Shown here one piece after another: positions 48,257 through 55,957 of a stretch of 64,000 nucleotides of DNA. The first letter of the stretch is position 1; each line of letters starts with the position of its first letter. Made by a program: the position numbers and the translations under genes. The stretch spans positions 1-64,000 of the forward strand of contig CAYNQE010000002.1 of the NCBI GenBank assembly GCA_964399345.1. The letters run 5' to 3'. The DNA comes from UBA2100 sp964399345 (GTDB taxonomy: Bacteria > Patescibacteriota > Minisyncoccia > Phycocordibacterales > UBA2100). A model generated the notes under the pieces. That model did no database searches and was not told where the DNA came from. It worked only from the letters and a program-made list of their open reading frames with translations.

Positions 48257-49774
48257 ATGAAAAAACTCGCTATTCTTGCTGGATTATCTGCAGCCATATC
48301 CTTTAACGCCACATATCTATGGCCTTTAGGAGTACTTTCGTTTGCTCTATTTATATATTTACTTAAAAAGGACGAAGAAACCATTAAAATTAGCTGGATT
48401 TACGGCTTTATATTTATGGGAAGTAGCATTCTTTGGGGTTTTTCGGCTTTTCCTCTTTCAAGTATTGGTATTAGTGACCCAATAATAAGTGCTGTACTAC
48501 TTCTTTTTATATGGACATTGAGTTCACTCCTTCTAGCTTTACCAATAGCACTATTTGGTTATTTGTTCGTAAAATTTAAGCAAAATTCAAATATTGACCT
48601 TCTTTTTATCCCAGCATTGTGGGTATTACTAGAAATACTACGATCCTTACTTTTCTTTATCCTAACTCTAGCTCCACAATCTGTTATCGGACCGCACTGG
48701 ACCTTTGGCTACAGTGGCTACATTCTTGCAGGAAGTCCACTACTACTACAATTAGCATCCTTTGGAGGTGTGTATCTCTTAGGTTTTATCTTTGCGCTCG
48801 CTGGAACTGCTTTAGCTTACAATTATAAGAATAAATATGTTCTTTTTTCTTTTGTAATTCTCTCAATTCTATTCTACACTCCAATTAATGGAGAGATTGG
48901 TGGGGAGACACTAACTATTGCTGCATTAAAAACAACAGAATCTTCGTATTTCTCATCTGGAGGAATAGATAGAGAGTCTCGCTTACAAAGAATCGCTGAA
49001 TTAATTACCCTGGCATCCAAAGAAGATTCTTTGGACCTTATCGTAATCCCCGAAGATGCGCGGTTTATAAAACTACTCTCCGAAGAACAACTTAGTAAGG
49101 TACCAATAAGAAATGAATCTTTTCTTTTGGGATCTTCTAGGCTTGATACCCAAAATGAACCTGCTAAGTCACGAGTAATGACGTACTCCCACACAACCGG
49201 TAAGCAAGAACACTACACCAAGCTACTTCTTGTACCTGAGAGTGAATATCTATCCATTTTTTACCAACTCCTCTTTACCATTGTAGGACTAGGGGAAAGA
49301 GTGGATAATTTTAGTAACTTTAAAGAATACGGAAGAGGTAAAAAGGCAACTCCGACTTTACTGGGGGATATAAACGTAGCAGCCTCTCTGTGTTCTGAAA
49401 TATATTCTCCACTTATTCAAAGAGACCTATCTAAAGACTCTGGAATTATAATAAACTTAGCATCTCACTCTAGATTAAAAGGATCTAAGATTTTATTTAA
49501 TCAAATAATTGCAATGAGTAAAGTCAGGGCAGTTGAAAACAACAAATACGTGGTGCAGGCAACGAACTTTGCAAACTCCTTTGTCATATCAAATACTGGA
49601 GAAGTAGTTGAAATGACTTCATCAGATAATGACTTTAGTTACTCTCTTGCTGAAGTTCCAATAATTTACAAACAAACAATATTCTCTAAGTTACCGTACT
49701 TAGTTCCAGTACTCTCCATTCTTTTAATACTCCTTTTTAGAATTCTTGCCAGGCGGGAGCAACTTGAACTGTAG
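48257..49774 (+). CDS. lnt: Apolipoprotein N-acyltransferase-like protein
   Basis: 505 residues: six or so N-terminal transmembrane helices (about 1-215), a carbon-nitrogen hydrolase domain (about 220-470) and a final helix. The Glu-Lys-Cys triad appears as VIPEDARF, HYTKLLLVPESEYL and VAASLCSEIYS. Lnt adds the third acyl chain to lipoproteins in diderm bacteria, so its presence in a CPR genome is notable; the substrate may differ. It lies between the two secreted paralogues and overlaps the convergent one by 38 bp. Confidence 0.85.
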   Translation: MKKLAILAGLSAAISFNATYLWPLGVLSFALFIYLLKKDEETIKISWIYGFIFMGSSILWGFSAFPLSSIGISDPIISAVLLLFIWTLSSLLLALPIALFGYLFVKFKQNSNIDLLFIPALWVLLEILRSLLFFILTLAPQSVIGPHWTFGYSGYILAGSPLLLQLASFGGVYLLGFIFALAGTALAYNYKNKYVLFSFVILSILFYTPINGEIGGETLTIAALKTTESSYFSSGGIDRESRLQRIAELITLASKEDSLDLIVIPEDARFIKLLSEEQLSKVPIRNESFLLGSSRLDTQNEPAKSRVMTYSHTTGKQEHYTKLLLVPESEYLSIFYQLLFTIVGLGERVDNFSNFKEYGRGKKATPTLLGDINVAASLCSEIYSPLIQRDLSKDSGIIINLASHSRLKGSKILFNQIIAMSKVRAVENNKYVVQATNFANSFVISNTGEVVEMTSSDNDFSYSLAEVPIIYKQTIFSKLPYLVPVLSILLILLFRILARREQLEL

Positions 49775-51455
49775 TGGTGTCAGTAAAGTCCCCTTCAACA
49801 CAATATAGTGTGTATGTAGTTTCTTCTGTTATCGCACCTGTTGTTTCATTACCACTTACTCCAGTCCAGTTATCTCCGTTTGTTCCTGACACTGAACAAT
49901 CAAGAGCAAGTTGAGTTGTCCATGTAATTGAAGTTGTACCTCCTGAGAGAACTAGTAGTGGTTGTGCTGCAACACTTCCTGTTGCAGGATCACACGTTGG
50001 AGCAGCCTCACTACAGGATCCATCACATTGTTGAGTTCCAACACTTCCAGATCCGCACCTATTAGATTCCTGACAAGAAGTCCCATATCCTGGAGGATTT
50101 GGTGGTGCTGTTGTACTACATGTGCCACCACACGTATACGTTCCTGGATTTTGAGAACCGCAGCTATTTTCTGGAACTGGATTACATGCTTGTCCGTAAT
50201 TTGAAGGAACAGAGGCACCAGAAGTACTACAAGAACCACTACATTGAATGGTCCCTGTGTCAGGCCCACACGCACTTGTTTCAGTACACGAATCTCCATA
50301 ATCAGAAGGAATTGTTGCTCCAGTTACGCTACACTGGCCATTACATTGAATTGTTCCTGTTCCTACACCACATGCATTTGTCTCGGTGCAAGAATCTCCT
50401 AAATTGGAAGGTGCGGAATTAGTAGCATTACATGAGTATGAACCGATTCCATTTACACATTCTTGACCTGTGCTTGACCCACAAGCGTTAGATATTGTGC
50501 AAGATTGTACTGTACATAATCCTCCGGGTCCATCAGGTCCTTCCCCTTCGTCCCCTTCGTTAACACCACCATAGTTATACCCAATTGAATCATCATAGTA
50601 ATAATCCACACCGTCTTGAGTGAAGGAGTAGCTCCCAACAGTATTTGTTAATTCGGTTGCAAACATTGCATGAAGTTCATTTCCACTAACAGTACTCCCT
50701 CCAGTATTTGTATCTCCTCCTAAGAAATCGCCAATCGTGTCAACAACATCTACAACAACATCCACGACGTCGTTTGCTACGTCTACTACAACATCTACAA
50801 CATCATTCGCTACATCCCCTATAGTATCTACAACCCCGTCAACTACGTCACCAATAGCGTCCACAACATCATTCACTACATCAACTACTGCATCTACAAT
50901 ACCTCCGCCATGATTTTTATTGTGCGCCAAAACACCGTCTGCAAAGAAGGCGTTGTATTTATCAACTGTCTTTAAGTTATAAGTTCGTAATTCTCCTTCA
51001 ACATATTCAATTGATTCAACTTCAACCCATCCATCTTCTGTGAATACCTCAGCTCCAATCTCTAATTGTGCAATTGGCCTTAGCTTTGTATCTTCGTAAG
51101 TAACTTCAGGAACGATAGATGCCCATCCCTTTTTGGTATAAAGAGGGTGTTCGTTTGTAACTCTAAGTAAGTCTCCATTAATTTCATAATACCCTTCTCT
51201 AATTGGGGATTCTAACTCTAAAACCTTTGCCTCAACAAAAGAATTTGTCTTAACATCATATGACCTTACAACATCTCCAACCTTAACTTCTTCGATGTTA
51301 ACAGAATCTCCATCTGGAAGAGAAATCTGAGTACCTGCTGGAAAACAAGAATCTCCACCACCTTCTCCACCGGCTGAAGAAACTACAGGAACTGCCAAAA
51401 GAGCAGCCGAAAACATTAGAAAAATCAGTTTTCTAGAAAGTTGTAAAGAAATCAT
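49737..51455 (-). CDS. Secreted protein with intein-like Hint domain, cysteine repeats and Ig-like end
   Basis: 572 residues. Signal peptide (1-28); Gly-rich linker; Hint domain 37-179 with nucleophile C37 (CFPAGTQISL), TNEHP block (T100-H103) and the C-terminal VLAHN (H178-N179); an amphipathic VVD-rich repeat helix (about 186-246); about five cysteine modules of the type CTETNACGVGTGTIQCNGQC (about 305-490); an Ig-like domain ending APAWQEF. The +1 residue after N179 is Lys, so cleavage without protein splicing is more likely than ligation, as in bacterial intein-like domains. The paralogue at 47126 lacks the Hint domain, which sits inside its Gly-rich linker. Confidence 0.88.
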   Translation of the reverse strand: MISLQLSRKLIFLMFSAALLAVPVVSSAGGEGGGDSCFPAGTQISLPDGDSVNIEEVKVGDVVRSYDVKTNSFVEAKVLELESPIREGYYEINGDLLRVTNEHPLYTKKGWASIVPEVTYEDTKLRPIAQLEIGAEVFTEDGWVEVESIEYVEGELRTYNLKTVDKYNAFFADGVLAHNKNHGGGIVDAVVDVVNDVVDAIGDVVDGVVDTIGDVANDVVDVVVDVANDVVDVVVDVVDTIGDFLGGDTNTGGSTVSGNELHAMFATELTNTVGSYSFTQDGVDYYYDDSIGYNYGGVNEGDEGEGPDGPGGLCTVQSCTISNACGSSTGQECVNGIGSYSCNATNSAPSNLGDSCTETNACGVGTGTIQCNGQCSVTGATIPSDYGDSCTETSACGPDTGTIQCSGSCSTSGASVPSNYGQACNPVPENSCGSQNPGTYTCGGTCSTTAPPNPPGYGTSCQESNRCGSGSVGTQQCDGSCSEAAPTCDPATGSVAAQPLLVLSGGTTSITWTTQLALDCSVSGTNGDNWTGVSGNETTGAITEETTYTLYCVEGDFTDTTTVQVAPAWQEF

Positions 51456-51531
51456 GAATAATTTATGTTAAATATAATGTACATTCATTGTACACCCTAC
51501 AAATTCAACTCTTTTCCGTTATGTGAACAAC

Positions 51532-51559
51532 AAAAAACCCGTCTTTCGACGGGTTTTTT
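51532..51559. terminator. Terminator of fusA, bidirectional shape
   Basis: AAAAAACCCGTC, loop TTTC, GACGGGTTTTTT, 2 bp after the fusA stop. Confidence 0.93.
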
Positions 51560-51560
51560 G

Positions 51561-53696
51561 TTAGTTTCTTGCGGCTTGTATGTCGTCTGCGATATTACGT
51601 GGAACCACCGCATAGTGAGAGAATTCCATAGTCGCATTTGCGCGCCCTTCTGTCATAGATCGTAGCGTAGTGGTATATCCAAACATCTCAGAAAGCGGAA
51701 CTTTAGCAGTAACTACCTTTGCATTACCTCGATCGTCCATTCCCTCAACTTGTCCACGCATTGAACTTAAGTTTCCGTTAACATCTCCCATAAACTGCTC
51801 AGGGGTTGTTACTTCTACCTTCATAACAGGCTCAAGAAGCACAGGTTGTGCACCTTTAGCTGCTTGCTGGAAAGCTTGAGATGCTGCAATCTTGAAAGCA
51901 ATTTCTGAGGAGTCAACATCGTGGAAAGAACCGTCGAATAGGTCAACTGAAATGTCTGCCATTGCGTATCCGGCAACAATTCCTCGCTCCATAGCCTCCT
52001 TAATACCCTTCTTAATTGCAGGAATGTATTCTGCTGGGATAATTCCACCCTTAATGTTGTTAATAAACTCAAAGTGATCTTCTCTATCAGTATTTTTTGC
52101 AATTTTTGCTCCCTCTTCAATTTCTTCAAGAGGTTTAATTCTAATTTTAACGTGTCCGTATTGTCCACGACCACCAGTTTGTTTGATGTATTTAACTTCA
52201 GCAGAATTTTCTCCTTGGATAGTCTCTCGGTAGGCAACTTGTGGCTTACCTAGCTCTGCTTCAACATTAAATTCTCTCTTCATACGGTCAACTAGAATTT
52301 CAAGGTGAAGTTCTCCCATTCCTGAGATAATAGTTTCAAGAGTTTCCGGGTCGGAAGAAACTTTAAAGGTAGGGTCTTCGTCTGAAAGTTTGTTTAGTGC
52401 AATACCCATCTTTTCTTGGTCTTGCTTAGTCTTAGGTTCAATTCGTGCGGCAACAACAGGCTCAGGGAATGTCATTTCCTCAAGAATTATAGGGTTCTCT
52501 TCGTCACAAAGTGTGTGACTAGTCTTTGTCTCCTTTAATCCTACGGCTGCTGCAATTTCTCCGGTGTAAACTTCTTCAACTTCCTCTCGCTTATCAGCTT
52601 GAAGACGAACAATACGTCCGATTCGTTCTTTTTTCTTTGTTGTTGCGTTATACACGTACGATCCAGCCTTAACAACTCCTGAATATACTCGGAAGAATGT
52701 AAGCTGTCCTACAAATGGGTCGGTTTGAAGTTTAAAGGCAAGGGATGCTAGAGGCTCATCATCTGATGGTGCTCTTTCAATCTCCTCTTCTGTCTTAGGA
52801 TCAATTCCTTTAACTGAAGGAAGGTCAAGCGGACTTGGAAGGAAGTCTACAACACCGTCTAGTACTAATTGAACTCCTTTGTTCTTTAGTGCTGAACCAC
52901 AGTAGACAAGAAATACATCGTTTGCGATAACCGCCTTACGTAGCAGTACCTTAAGTTCATCATATGATGGTTCGTTTCCTTCAAGATATGCATTCATAGC
53001 ATCCTCATCTTGTTCAACAATCTTTTCTACAAGCTCGTCGTGATATTTCTTGGCGTCTTCCTTAAGATTTTCTGGAATTTCTCCCTCGATTACATTCATT
53101 CCCATTTCACCATCAAATGTGTAGGCCTTCATCTTTAAAAGATCTACCGCTCCTTCATGATTTTCCTCCTCTCCAATTGGGATTTGGAAACGAATAGCTT
53201 TGTCAGACAGTCGCTCTACAATACTTGCGTATGATCGCTCAAATGACGCTCCTGTTCGGTCTAGCTTGTTTATAAAACAGATGCGCGCAACGTTTGCCTC
53301 TTCAGCGTAGCGCCAGTTTGTTTCTGATTGTGGTTCAACTCCGGCTACGGCGTCAAAAACTACAACAGCACCATCAAGCACTCTCATAGATCGCTTAACT
53401 TCGGCTGTGAAGTCGATGTGTCCTGGTGTATCAATAATGTTTAGAGGGTATTTGTCTTCCCCTTCTGAGTAAGTAGGTTGCCAATCACACGAAATAGCAG
53501 CGGCCGTAATTGTAATACCACGTTCTCTTTCTTGCTCCATCCAGTCAGTAACAGTCTCACCATCGTGAACTTCTCCAATCTTGTGACTCATTCCAGTATA
53601 AAAAAGAACACGTTCGCTGGTTGTTGTTTTACCAGCGTCGACGTGTGCTACGATTCCGAAATTTCGGAGTTTTTCTAGTGGATAGTTACGAGCCAT
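51561..53696 (-). CDS. fusA: Elongation factor G
   Basis: 711 residues. G1 AHVDAGKTT, G3 DTPGHIDF, G4 INKLDRTG; domain IV has GGRGQYGHVKI, and the C-terminal EMFGYTTTLRSMTEGRA. It drives translocation. It forms a single-gene unit with its own promoter, leader hairpin and terminator, separated from rpsG by 1.3 kb of accessory DNA. Confidence 0.97.
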   Translation of the reverse strand: MARNYPLEKLRNFGIVAHVDAGKTTTSERVLFYTGMSHKIGEVHDGETVTDWMEQERERGITITAAAISCDWQPTYSEGEDKYPLNIIDTPGHIDFTAEVKRSMRVLDGAVVVFDAVAGVEPQSETNWRYAEEANVARICFINKLDRTGASFERSYASIVERLSDKAIRFQIPIGEEENHEGAVDLLKMKAYTFDGEMGMNVIEGEIPENLKEDAKKYHDELVEKIVEQDEDAMNAYLEGNEPSYDELKVLLRKAVIANDVFLVYCGSALKNKGVQLVLDGVVDFLPSPLDLPSVKGIDPKTEEEIERAPSDDEPLASLAFKLQTDPFVGQLTFFRVYSGVVKAGSYVYNATTKKKERIGRIVRLQADKREEVEEVYTGEIAAAVGLKETKTSHTLCDEENPIILEEMTFPEPVVAARIEPKTKQDQEKMGIALNKLSDEDPTFKVSSDPETLETIISGMGELHLEILVDRMKREFNVEAELGKPQVAYRETIQGENSAEVKYIKQTGGRGQYGHVKIRIKPLEEIEEGAKIAKNTDREDHFEFINNIKGGIIPAEYIPAIKKGIKEAMERGIVAGYAMADISVDLFDGSFHDVDSSEIAFKIAASQAFQQAAKGAQPVLLEPVMKVEVTTPEQFMGDVNGNLSSMRGQVEGMDDRGNAKVVTAKVPLSEMFGYTTTLRSMTEGRANATMEFSHYAVVPRNIADDIQAARN

Positions 53697-53718
53697 AATA
53701 ATTTTTTAAAATAAAAAC

Positions 53719-53770
53719 GCCACGACATGTGAGCGTGGCATTAGAGTATCCCAAAATGGGAAAAGTGCAA
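53719..53770 (-). promoter_or_regulatory. fusA promoter with 5'-terminal leader hairpin
   Basis: Minus strand TTGCAC (53770-53765), 16 bp, TACTCT (53748-53743). The start near 53736 falls at the beginning of hairpin GCCACG-9 nt-CGTGGC (53739-53719), followed by GTTTTTATTTT and the fusA ATG 22 bases on. No SD. Confidence 0.65.
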
Positions 53771-53794
53771 GGAAACTATCATGATATTATGTAA

Positions 53795-54407
53795 ATGATG
53801 GACAATCCAACAATATATTGTGAGTGGTTAAGTGGAGCGATTCATCAACCAATTAATACTATTTCCAGTATTGTATTTTTAATTGTCGCAGTACTTCTGT
53901 ACAGATTAATAAGGAAAACAGGAACTCAAGATTGGCTGTTAAAACTATTACCATACTCTATTGCACTAATCGGATTGAGTAGTGCTTTTTGGCACTATAG
54001 CGTTAGGTGATGTATTAGATACAGTTTCAATTGGGATATTTGCTCTTTTAATCAGTTTAATACTGGCGCAAAAGTTGTTTACTAGAATTTCTTATCAAGT
54101 TGTTTCAATACTGGGGATATTCTCTATAGCATTTTTACTAGAGCAACTACCGTATTTAAACGGTTCTCTCGTATATCTTTTCTTGTTTATCACCTTAGGT
54201 TTGATTTTGTATTTGCTGTCACATAAAACTTCTGTAGCAACAATTATTATGTGCTTACTGTTTTTGGGTTTGTTAGCACGAATTCTTGATATCCAAGCTT
54301 GTAATACACTAGTAATCGGAACGCATTTTATTTGGCATATTGCTGTTGCTCTGGCAGTGTTTTTTATAGTCAAGATTGTTATTCAATCTCCACGTACAAT
54401 GCATTGA
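53795..54407 (+). pseudogene. Frameshifted CREST/ceramidase-like membrane protein
   Basis: Frame 1 (53795-54010) reads MDNPTIYCEWLSGAIHQPIN..., GLSSAFWHYSV and stops; frame 2 picks up near 53990 with GDVLDTVSIGIF and runs to 54407 with ILDIQACNTLVIGTHFIWHIAVALA. Together they give the CREST superfamily pattern: QPINTISS, S-x-x-x-x-H, D, and a final H-x-x-x-H, with seven membrane helices. One base lost or gained around 53986-54005 (a T5 run lies there) separates them. Real pseudogene or assembly error. Confidence 0.7.
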
Positions 54408-54432
54408 CACCGATTTGTACAAAATGTACAAT
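54404..54432 (+). promoter_or_regulatory. Phd/PemK promoter with overlapping operator; leaderless
   Basis: -35 TTGACA (54404-54409), 17 bp, -10 TACAAT (54427-54432). A dyad TTGTACA-AAA-TGTACAA (54415-54431) covers the spacer and -10. The expected start is the A of the antitoxin ATG at 54439, so the mRNA is probably leaderless. Confidence 0.8.
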
Positions 54433-54438
54433 ATCAAT

Positions 54439-54693
54439 ATGAAAACAATTTCAACAACAAATGCACGTAAATCACTCAGTACGATAGTAGATTCTGTTAA
54501 AACAACAGGCCGATCTGTTGCTATCGGAAGAAGAAACAAGCCAGAAGTTGTTATTTCCCCCTACCCTAATACTTATAATAAGGATGTAAGTGATGCAGTT
54601 AACCTTGCAGCAGCGTCTGGAACATTCGACTTTCTTTACGACGAACCCGATCTATATAGTGAAAAAGACATCAAATGGCGTTATGAAGCATAA
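54439..54693 (+). CDS. Phd/YefM-family antitoxin
   Basis: 84 residues from ATG 54439 (MKTISTTNARKSLSTIVDSV). RSVAIGRRNKPEVVISP is the typical beta-hairpin of the family; the C-terminal half is acidic (FLYDEPDLYSEKDIKW) and would bind the toxin. It should bind the dyad in its own promoter. It overlaps the toxin gene by 11 bp. Confidence 0.88.
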   Translation: MKTISTTNARKSLSTIVDSVKTTGRSVAIGRRNKPEVVISPYPNTYNKDVSDAVNLAAASGTFDFLYDEPDLYSEKDIKWRYEA

Positions 54694-55006
54694 AAAGGGA
54701 GATCTTATATTAGTGGACTTTCCATTTACAGATTTCTCGGGAGAAAAGCGTAGACCAGCTCTTATTATAGGAGTGTCTGGGGATCACGTAGTTATTGCTT
54801 TTATAACTACCAGACGAATAGATAACTCGCATTGGTTTTTATCAATTGAACCAACGCCGAAAAACGGCTTACTAGCTAAATCTTTCGTGCGTTGTGACAA
54901 AATCCTATCGCTTGATATAAAACTTGCACAAAATGCACTAGGAAACACTTCTAAGACTATTACCGACAAAGTAGACGTTAAAATACGGAAGCTTCTTAAA
55001 ATATAG
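54683..55006 (+). CDS. MazF/PemK-family endoribonuclease toxin
   Basis: 107 residues from ATG 54683. The core KGDLILVDFPFTDFSGEKRRPALIIG is the MazF/PemK signature, followed by AFITTRR and LAKSFVRCDKILSLD. It would cleave mRNA. It ends 2 bp before the rpsG stop, directly abutting the ribosomal operon. Confidence 0.9.
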   Translation: MKHKKGDLILVDFPFTDFSGEKRRPALIIGVSGDHVVIAFITTRRIDNSHWFLSIEPTPKNGLLAKSFVRCDKILSLDIKLAQNALGNTSKTITDKVDVKIRKLLKI

Positions 55007-55008
55007 GG

Positions 55009-55473
55009 TTACCACGCAAAGTGTGCAAAAGCCTTGTTGGCTTCAGCCATCTTGTGAGTGTTAACTTTCTTTGTAAATGCTTCTCCTTCTTCAACAGATG
55101 CCTTCTTTATCTCTTCTGCTAGTCGTTTATACATTTCATTTCCTTTTCCTGACTTGGCTGATGCTACGATCCATCGTAGTGCAAGAGAAAGACGTCGCTC
55201 TGGACGAACTTCTCGCGGAACCTGGTAGTTAGCACCACCAACACGTCGTGAGCGTACTTCCATTAAAGGAGCTACGTTTTTAATAGCTGTTTCAAATATA
55301 ACAAGAGGATCGTCTCCCTTTGCCTTTAGTTCGTCAAAGGCACTGTAAACAATCTTTCGTGCAGTATCCTTCTTTCCTCGCTCCATTATGTAGTTAATAA
55401 GCTTGGTTACTTTAACAGACCCATATACTGAGTCTTCTACAATGTTGTGCTTTTTCTTAAGTGGTCGTCTCAT
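55009..55473 (-). CDS. rpsG: Ribosomal protein S7
   Basis: 154 residues: KVTKLINYIMERGKKDTARK, GGANYQVPREVRPERRLSLALRW. It ends the short rpsL-rpsG unit; fusA, its usual neighbour, lies 1.3 kb further on. Start context AATAATATATATG. Confidence 0.96.
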   Translation of the reverse strand: MRRPLKKKHNIVEDSVYGSVKVTKLINYIMERGKKDTARKIVYSAFDELKAKGDDPLVIFETAIKNVAPLMEVRSRRVGGANYQVPREVRPERRLSLALRWIVASAKSGKGNEMYKRLAEEIKKASVEEGEAFTKKVNTHKMAEANKAFAHFAW

Positions 55474-55478
55474 ATATA

Positions 55479-55892
55479 TTATTCTGCTTTAGGCTTAGGG
55501 TTTCCGTATTTAGATCGTGCGCTTCGTCGTGCACCAACTCCTTCGGCATCTAGTCGTCCTCGAACAACTGTGTATCGAACACCAATGTCTTTTACTCGCC
55601 CACCTCTGATCATTACAACTGAGTGTTCTTGTAGGTTGTGTCCCATTCCTGGAATGTAGGCTGTAACTTCCATTCCGTTTGTAAGTCGAACACGTGCAAT
55701 CTTACGAATAGCTGAGTTAGGCTTACGTGGAGTCTTTGTAGTTACCTTTACACATACTCCTCTCTTGAATGGAGACGGGTACTTAGACGGCTTGTTCTTC
55801 AAACTATTAAAACCACGACGAAGTGCCACCGTCTTGCTTGTTTTAGCGATGTTTTTTCGTCCTTTTTTTACTAGTTGATTTATTGTTGCCAT
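55479..55892 (-). CDS. rpsL: Ribosomal protein S12
   Basis: 137 residues with TKTPRKPNSAIRKIARVRL and GGRVKDIGVRYTVVRGRLD. The streptomycin-site lysine context PRKPNSA is canonical. First gene of its unit; promoter and leader hairpin are at 55902-55954. Confidence 0.97.
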   Translation of the reverse strand: MATINQLVKKGRKNIAKTSKTVALRRGFNSLKNKPSKYPSPFKRGVCVKVTTKTPRKPNSAIRKIARVRLTNGMEVTAYIPGMGHNLQEHSVVMIRGGRVKDIGVRYTVVRGRLDAEGVGARRSARSKYGNPKPKAE

Positions 55893-55901
55893 AATGCAAA
55901 A

Positions 55902-55954
55902 GCCGCCTCTCTGGGCAGTGGCAAAAATATACTACGGTGCGGAGATAAAAGCAA
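55902..55954 (-). promoter_or_regulatory. rpsL promoter with 5'-terminal leader hairpin
   Basis: Minus strand TTGCTT (55954-55949), 17 bp, TATATT (55931-55926). The start near 55919 opens the hairpin GCC-ACT-GCC/GGCGGC (55922-55902, 3-nt bulge), followed by TTTTGCATT and the rpsL ATG. No SD. Confidence 0.65.
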
Positions 55955-55957
55955 CAG

